From NCBI GenBank assembly GCA_029255685.2, contig CM055316.2:77126861-77190860 (forward strand): 64,000 bases of DNA, in the 5' to 3' direction. Made by a program: the position numbers and the translations under genes. How positions within the stretch are numbered: the stretch's first letter is position 1; each line of letters begins with the position of its first letter. This DNA comes from Silene conica. Taxonomy: Eukaryota; Streptophyta; Magnoliopsida; Caryophyllales; Caryophyllaceae. Shown piece by piece: positions 58,501 to 64,000 of the stretch. The notes beneath the pieces were generated by a model. That model was not told the origin of the DNA, did no database searches, and saw nothing but the letters and a program-made list of their open reading frames with translations.

Positions 58501-61088
58501 AATAGAATAATTCCTACGGACCTTGTTCATAACCAAAGACACGGTTTTAAGTGAGGAGAAAGAGATTCTATTTGTCGATATAGCATAAGATGTTTAGCGG
58601 AGATATTGGTCACAATCGAATGATATTATATAGGAGTAAAAATGAACAATTGTAAAATAACAAATTAAGGAAAAACAAACATTCATCATTTTGATTCAAC
58701 TTGTAAATATTTTAACAAGTTAAAGCATCTATAAAATGACCTCTATCCAATTTTATAAATGATTCCAAGACCCAAACCCATACCACCGAAATCGTGAACC
58801 ACTGGAACTCCGACCCAATAATATGGTTTGGTGGGTTAAAACCGGTTCTACAATAGAACTCTTGGTCGATGAAAAATCATTATTTGTCCATCTTAGCCCG
58901 GAACACATTGACCACTGGTCCTCTACACTTCCGTTGAGTACAAACCAAATTTCAATTGCATTGAGATGCGATCCGCCCACTGGACTGAATCCACCTCATC
59001 GCCCCACTTATCCTACGTAATGGGGTTCGTACTGCCCACTGGACTAGCACCACCCCACGAAATAGAAGCTCATGGGTTCTACTATTTGGTAAGGCTAATT
59101 CTCAATTGTTTTGTTTAATATAGAGGTCTTGTCAATTTATTATCTATCTCCTTTAAGCGAATTAAATCGGTGAACTCGATAATTATAATTGACACGGTCG
59201 TTTTTAACGATTTAAACTAATATGCATGTTTATGGCGATTTGGCTATGCATGCAAACATATAAATAATGCAAAAATAAAAGCAATAAAGCAATAAAGTCC
59301 TAGTATGGCCTTCCTAGTAATAGTAAAAACTAATTAACTATTACAAATTCGGAAACCAACTCCTTGGTCCCTTGAACTTCATTGGCACGCCATCCAAAAA
59401 CACCGTCTTGTCGGAACTCCTTTCCGTATGGCACCGTCTTTTGGATCTCCGGAATTACAATAAAATAATACAACTATTCTATTGTAAAACTGAAAAATTC
59501 AAATTACAAACCCGTGATACGAGATCACATAAATTACAACCGAATCAATATTCCCTTTCATTACGGGCAATATTGATTAAAACTAAGGCCATACTAAGAA
59601 AAATTACATAATTCCAAATTATATAAATAACATTCAAAATATGACATTCATATTAAATAAATTGCATTAAATAAAATATGTATGCACATGCTCAATTTTT
59701 AATGCCAAATCGCCTTATGGGAGCAAATATCTCATATTTGTTTACGGTTTTTACGGATATGTGCGATTTTAACCATTAAAATCATCAAAATTACATAAAT
59801 CTAATTTATGTCCAAGTTAATCATCCTAACTTACTTTAGGAATCAATATTTAGTCTCTACTAATATTTGATCATGATCTAACTTGATTTTGCATTATTGT
59901 TCATAAATTACTTGTATTTTCGGGAAAATTAAACAAAATACGGCCAAATGAGTCAATAAAATTCGAAATTTAAAATTCAAAAATTTTAAACTTTCTGGAA
60001 ATTTTCTGAAAATTCATAAATTAATAAAATGGTCTTATGCAAATATTTATGGTTTATTTCTTAAATAAATCGTATAAAAGCCGTTTTTACGGTTTAAAAT
60101 CCGATTTAAATCATAAAAATTTGAAATAAATTGCTATAAATTTTTAGTCATCCTAAAATACATATTAGAATCTGAAAATGACCAAAAATTACAGACCATA
60201 CTCGAAAATTTTATTTTCGACTCATAAATTACGATTATTAGCTAATTAACTCATTAAAAAATAATAATCATAAAAACAGAAACTTTTTGATATCCAACTT
60301 TTAGATCTGATGTTCCTATCATATAAGACATTTATGGGTAAAATTTCATGCCATAATATTAAGATTAACTATTTTTAACACAATAAGTCACTATTTATCC
60401 GATTTTAACCATTAAAATCATAAATCATGCATCACTTGGGAATAAATTCCCAAAACTTACATACATACTGTAAATATTGCACGTGACATTGTGTAAAGTT
60501 TTTATGGCAAAATTCCAACTATAACTATTAAAGTCGAATTTAAGTCACTATTAATCCGATTTTTACTATAAAAATCATTAATCATGCAAAATAATTCCAA
60601 TAATTTCGAAAATTCATACAGGAACTTTATATATTGCATGTGACTTCTCATAAAATTTTTAAGGTCAAATTCGAAATATAACCTTATATACCCATTTTTA
60701 CTCATATTATGACTATTTATCTCATAAAATTCATAATCCATGCATATTAACTCCATTTCTTACGAAAAATCATATACAATATATTAAATATGCATGTGAG
60801 AATATATCAAAAAATCTCGGCCAGAAACTATTTTTAGCTATTTTTCCCATTAATTGTTTAAAACCGATTTAAACTACAAAATATACAAATAAATATAAAA
60901 ATGAACAATAAAAATCCATAAAATTATTTTTATGTCCTAAAACCATTTTAGAAACAGAAACTTTAACATGCAAAATTATTTTGTGATTTATCATAATAAA
61001 TCCAAAATATTTCGAAAATTCGAAATATATATGTTAATCCGATTTTAACATAAAACATGAATCCGATCATGCATGCAACAACCGTAAA

Positions 61089-61100
61089 GCTCTGATACCA
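61089..61100 (-). other. primer-binding site for initiator Met-tRNA
   Basis: The minus strand reads TGGTATCAGAGC two bases inside the 5' LTR, complementary to the 3' end of plant initiator methionine tRNA. It fixes the element's direction. Confidence 0.9.
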
Positions 61101-61102
61101 AT

Positions 61103-62400
61103 TGTTGGAAACTAAGTTCCTGATTTTATACTCAAATCTAATGTGAGTTTAATTTATTTAAGTTTTGTCATAAAACTTAATTAGATCTTATGCATGCATG
61201 ATGATATCATAAGATGTAATGGTCCTTACATTGGTTTTAGAAGGTTTATACTCAATAATCACCTATTATTTGAGTCTTCAATTAACCGAAATCCTCTTAT
61301 AACGATCTAACAAAAATCGTCTCCTAAAGGTGCGTATCAAGGACCCGATCTCAAACCAAAACAATTTTTGTTACTAGAAAAATTGAATTAGTAAACTAGA
61401 AATAGTAATAATATTACTCTTAATATTATTAGTATATGAAATGATTTATTTCATTCAGAAGACTATTTCTAAGAGAAATAATGAGAATAATATGTTGTAG
61501 TATTGTGTGGATGAATGAACAAAACCACCAACATCAAGACTAATTTGCATGTAGTGTATGGTGTAGTATATAAGGGCAACACAAGCTTCTTTGCTCATGG
61601 TTTACACGTCCCATATGACTACACAAGGCCAATGCATGGCTTCTTACACTTATGACAAAAGTACACAAGATGCCTTACACCTATGTCTTACACAAAGACT
61701 AGGTTGTGTAAGCTTTGTCATAATAGGTTTCAAACAACACACAACCCACTTACAAACATTGTTTACACGGTTTACATATGATAAAATGGACTCCATTTTA
61801 TCTTTGTCAATTGTGTTAATTTGTAATATGTCAAACATGTCTCATAACACATGAACTAATTTGTTAATTATGCAATTTTAACTCTTTAAAATTCATAATT
61901 CACAATTTTATAACATTTAAATAATCTCTCTAGTAATTCGAAATTACCATCTCATAAAAATGTAATATCATAATTTTAATTACAACTCTTTGTAATTTTA
62001 TGATCAACCGTGTTAATTCTCAATTTAATCGTTTCCCAAACGAATAAATAAAATCCGTGTAACAAAAACAATTTTTATTACTTTGACAATTATTATTATA
62101 ATCCCATTACAATAATTTTCGTCACGTAAAATCATTTCCAAATTTCTAGTTATTAATTAATTCGTATCCAATACAATATTAATTAATTATTCCATTGAGA
62201 CGGAATTCCCTAAAGATATGACCTTAAGGGATCAACTGATCACCACCATCATATGACGATAATGTCAAACTCTAGACAGTCAATCATTATCGGTAAATGT
62301 TGATCAGTTGACTTTAAAAGAGTAACACTCCCAGTTGTGTTTCATTCATATGAGTTTTAATTATGTCAACACACTATTGTCGAGGACACTTCCTCCAACA
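61103..62400 (-). repeat. 5' LTR of the 10.5-kb element
   Basis: 1,298 bp, the same length as the other LTR. Starts TGTTGGAAACTAAG and ends CTTCCTCCAACA on the plus strand. Followed by TSD CCCGC and LINE ORF1. Confidence 0.93.
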
Positions 62401-62843
62401 CCCGCCCCTTTGTTTTCCACACCCGAGTCATAGTCTCGATGAGGGCATTAAGATTCACATTCCGTTCTTTCCATAACCTTCCCACAATACACCCCGTATC
62501 ACAATTTACATCGCCCTCGCCGTCCACCACCCAATCAACTTCAATCCCACCCCCATCAATCCCCTCGTCACCATCCGGGTTATCTCCCGGCAAATTTAAA
62601 TTTAAATTGTGCATGGTGAAAAAAAACCGCCAAACGTAGAAAAAGAGAAGAAGAAAACAAAGCAACTAAAGGACAAAATCACTTACAGAAAGGACAAAAG
62701 AGAGAAGACGACAAAAAAACAAGCAAGAAACCTTGATAAACAAGGGACAAACCCTAGGCTTTCCTAGAAACACCCACCCTCCCAAGGAAAACCTAGAGGG
62801 AACCGTTTTTTTAAACTTTTGGTCACTACGATTTTTTATTATA

Positions 62844-63097
62844 TAATGAGGCATGTTATATTATTACACCCTTTTAAAAATTTTGAACAAATTGTGAGCT
62901 CAACCAATCTAAAATAACCCGATCCAAGACAGCCGGCATACTCAGCCCAAAAAGAATTAGACAGAATTCATAATGAGGCATGTTATATTATTACACCCTT
63001 TTAAAAATTTTGAACAAATTGTGAGCTCAACCAATCTAAAATAACCCGATCCAAGACAGCCGGTATACTCAGCCCAAAAAGAATTAGACAGAATTCA
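62844..63097. repeat. 127-bp tandem duplication upstream of the reticulon-like gene
   Basis: Copies 62844-62970 and 62971-63097 both start TAATGAGGCATGTTATATTA and end TAGACAGAATTCA. I see one substitution (GCCGGCATAC versus GCCGGTATAC). It lies 187 bp upstream of the ATG at 63284, so promoter sequence may be doubled. Confidence 0.93.
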
Positions 63098-63283
63098 CAG
63101 AAGCACATTGGTCCTCTAACCCGATCAATACCAACCGAACCCGAACACGACATTTAATTTTATAACGTAACCCCATAACTGCACCGTCGAAACACACACG
63201 GGTACTTCTCTCATTTCTCCCACACTGCAAAGTAGAAACAACCTCCACACCGCTAATCCCCATTTTTGCCACAAAAACTCGCC

Positions 63284-63557
63284 ATGTCTGAGGAACAACA
63301 CGAGTCATTAATGGAGAAGATCACGGACAAGATCCACGGCCGCTCCTCCTCATCCTCATCATCTGATGACGAAGCCGAGAACAACAAAATCGTACAACAC
63401 GGTGACGCTATGCCGTCTTCCGCTCACGTGCCGCCGCCGGAGGTTGTGCCATCGGAGGAAGTTTCGGCGGTGAGTTCTCCGTCGTCTTCGTCAATAAAAT
63501 CCGATGTTTTCCGCCTTTTCGGCCGAAAACAACCTGTTCATAAGGTTCTCGGCGGTG
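63284..63557 (+). CDS. reticulon-like protein B, first exon (partial gene)
   Basis: The ATG at 63284 opens [20 protein letters not shown], a serine run ([10 protein letters not shown]), a proline/serine-rich linker, and [16 protein letters not shown] just before the donor G|GTAAATG at 63558. This N-terminus, with MEKI..KIH and [15 protein letters not shown], is characteristic of plant reticulon-like B proteins (RTNLB), membrane-shaping proteins of the endoplasmic reticulum. The hairpin membrane domain follows LGGGKPAD in the family and must lie in exons beyond the window. The exon holds 91 codons plus one base. An in-frame TTG upstream (63266) is not the start. No clear TATA box is visible; the leader is C/A-rich. 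This is the one gene here with no sign of decay. Confidence 0.9.
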
Positions 63558-64000
63558 GTAAATGTGCGTTTCTCTCTCTCTTTTGATTGTTTTGCGATGA
63601 TTTTTCAGTGTTTTGGTGAATTTTATTGTTGTTTAGGTTAATTACTTGATTTTATTGAGATATTGTGTAAAATTGATGTGATCGTAGGTGAAATTATGAA
63701 ATTGTGTGCAATTTGTAGCTTTGCATGGTGTTAGAAATATGATTTTGTTGTTTTTTTTAGGTTGATTACTTGATTTTTTAGCGAGATATTGTGTTCAATT
63801 GATGTTATTGTAGTCCATAGGTGAAATTCTGTGATACCTGTAGTTTTGCATGGATTATTTTGCTAATAATGATAAGAATTTGAAAGTTGAATCGTAGAAT
63901 ATGTATATAACGATGCTTTGATCTTTTATTGATATTTGATGCGTATATGATTTGTGTGAACGTGAGTTTTCTCACTGGCGCATTTTCTTCGCGATGATTT
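63558..64000 (+). other. intron 1 of the reticulon-like gene (incomplete)
   Basis: T-rich DNA after the donor, without exon signals to the window end. It has a diverged internal repeat (TTTAGGTT(A/G)ATTACTTGATTTT near 63635 and 63757, each followed by GAGATATTGTG). Confidence 0.75.

Larger units (their letters stand above)
53186..61102 (-). other. non-coding interior of the 10.5-kb LTR element
   Basis: No protein domain in any frame. Seven copies of CTCCCACT (AGTGGGAG on the element's own strand) lie at 53188, 53242, 55684, 56269, 56866, 57081 and 58141, all in the half nearest the 3' LTR; the first is the polypurine tract itself. Two direct repeats of about 75 bp at 56527-56655 include TTTTAATATAGATCCGTTGT. 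The zone 58790-59080 is less AT-rich and repeats CTGCCCACTGGACT-like words. Confidence 0.7.
51888..62400 (-). mobile_element. young non-autonomous LTR retrotransposon (LARD-like), TSD CCCGC
   Basis: LTRs 51888-53185 and 61103-62400, both 1,298 bp (TGTTGGA...TCCAACA). The TSD CCCGC lies at 51883-51887 and 62401-62405. On the minus strand the primer site TGGTATCAGAGC (61100-61089) follows the right LTR, and a polypurine tract, AAGTGGGAGAT, precedes the left LTR, so transcription runs right to left. The 7.9-kb interior has no frame over about 85 codons and no gag, protease, integrase or RT motif. Some 1.5 kb of it is a later solo LTR. The tract AAGTGGGAGATTGTTGG is common in Copia elements. The element must use proteins from a relative. 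Confidence 0.93.
50957..62614 (-). pseudogene. LINE ORF1 (gag-like), split by the LTR insertion
   Basis: The N-terminal part is 62614-62401: MHNLNLNLPGDNPDGDEG, then CIVGRLWKERNVNLNALIET and TRVWKTKGR. The C-terminal part is 51887-50957: KTVSFEFSSKDDKRRVLAEQ, PWHFENHLLLLMDLPGD, then the CCHC knuckle CYVCGKLGHGEKDC and a charged tail. Together they form the DUF4283-like RNA-binding fold plus knuckle usual for plant L1 ORF1. The reading frame agrees across the junction once the insert and one TSD copy are set aside, so the frame was open when the LTR element landed. ORF2 starts 138 bp downstream. Confidence 0.88.
46785..62820 (-). mobile_element. L1-type LINE, interrupted by an LTR retrotransposon
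   Basis: Minus-strand order: 5' UTR (about 62820-62615), ORF1 (62614-62401 plus 51887-50957), ORF2 (50818-46814), a very short 3' UTR, and an A tail (13 T on the plus strand, 46785-46797). The 10.5-kb LTR element at 51888-62400 is not part of it. Without that insert the LINE is about 5.5 kb, a normal size for a full plant L1. The exact 5' end and TSD are uncertain: the words next to the A tail (TATGTATGTTGTA) have only a weak match (GAGGCATGTTATA) near 62847. Confidence 0.88.

Noticed and set aside
46785..62860. Target-site duplication for the LINE
   Set aside because: The best match (TATGTATGTTGTA versus GAGGCATGTTATA) has too many differences to accept.

Overview
The window is plant nuclear DNA, most likely from a core eudicot. 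Evidence is intron-bearing genes with GT-AG sites, a reticulon-like B gene, an ACD6-like ankyrin gene, and typical plant transposons (Copia, Gypsy, L1 LINE, CACTA, hAT, MULE, Stowaway, Helitron, TRIM). An order such as Caryophyllales is only a guess. Only one gene looks intact and ordinary: the first exon of a reticulon-like B protein (63284-63557) at the right edge. Almost everything else is nested mobile DNA and gene fragments, many with target-site duplications (TSDs) that fix the insertion borders.

Left part (1-9.5 kb): two decayed Copia fragments (1-788 and about 3090-4640), a non-LTR retroposon with a 19-bp TSD (1621-2215), a 0.92-kb AT-rich tandem duplication (5861-7999) with a 301-bp TRIM in one copy only, and a hAT element with an 8-bp TSD (8831-9472).

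9.75-14.85 kb is a minus-strand Helitron. It has a 3' hairpin and CTAG end at 9754, a spliced fragment that may be the N-terminus of a Helitron replicase-helicase, a broken RPA70-like gene, and a captured two-exon AlkB-like fragment sitting inside intron 1 of the RPA gene on the opposite strand. 16.1-18.6 kb is a Gypsy gag-protease remnant with one LTR. It abuts a decayed ACD6-like ankyrin/PGG gene on the minus strand (18.6-25.4 kb) whose introns hold hAT and Stowaway elements.

27.2-36.2 kb is a CACTA element (TSD ATG) with a beta-glucosidase (GH1) fragment. A second CACTA (29666-34324, TSD AAG) is inserted in it and carries the C-terminal exons of a DMC1-like recombinase. 37412-38234 is a MULE with 9-bp TSD and about 145-bp terminal inverted repeats. 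38.75-44.35 kb is a third, more degraded CACTA. It contains two copies of a 196-bp MULE MITE, a Stowaway, a 2.3-kb solo LTR (TSD CATCC), and a captured gene piece that the solo LTR splits. A third copy of the same MULE MITE lies in the second CACTA.

46.78-62.8 kb is a minus-strand L1-type LINE with nearly open ORF1 and ORF2. Its ORF1 is split by a young 10.5-kb LTR retrotransposon (51888-62400). That insert has 1298-bp LTRs differing at about eight positions, TSD CCCGC, an initiator-Met-tRNA primer site and a polypurine tract, but no recognisable gag or pol. Its interior holds a further solo LTR (54115-55594, TSD CCCTT) and seven copies of a polypurine-tract-like motif. A 127-bp tandem duplication lies between the LINE and the reticulon gene.

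The genes do not form a pathway or operon. The layout records repeated insertion into earlier insertions plus transposon capture of host exons. I saw no credible new molecular system. The coding-free LTR element with repeated PPT-like motifs and the Helitron with a gene captured inside its own intron are the most interesting objects.
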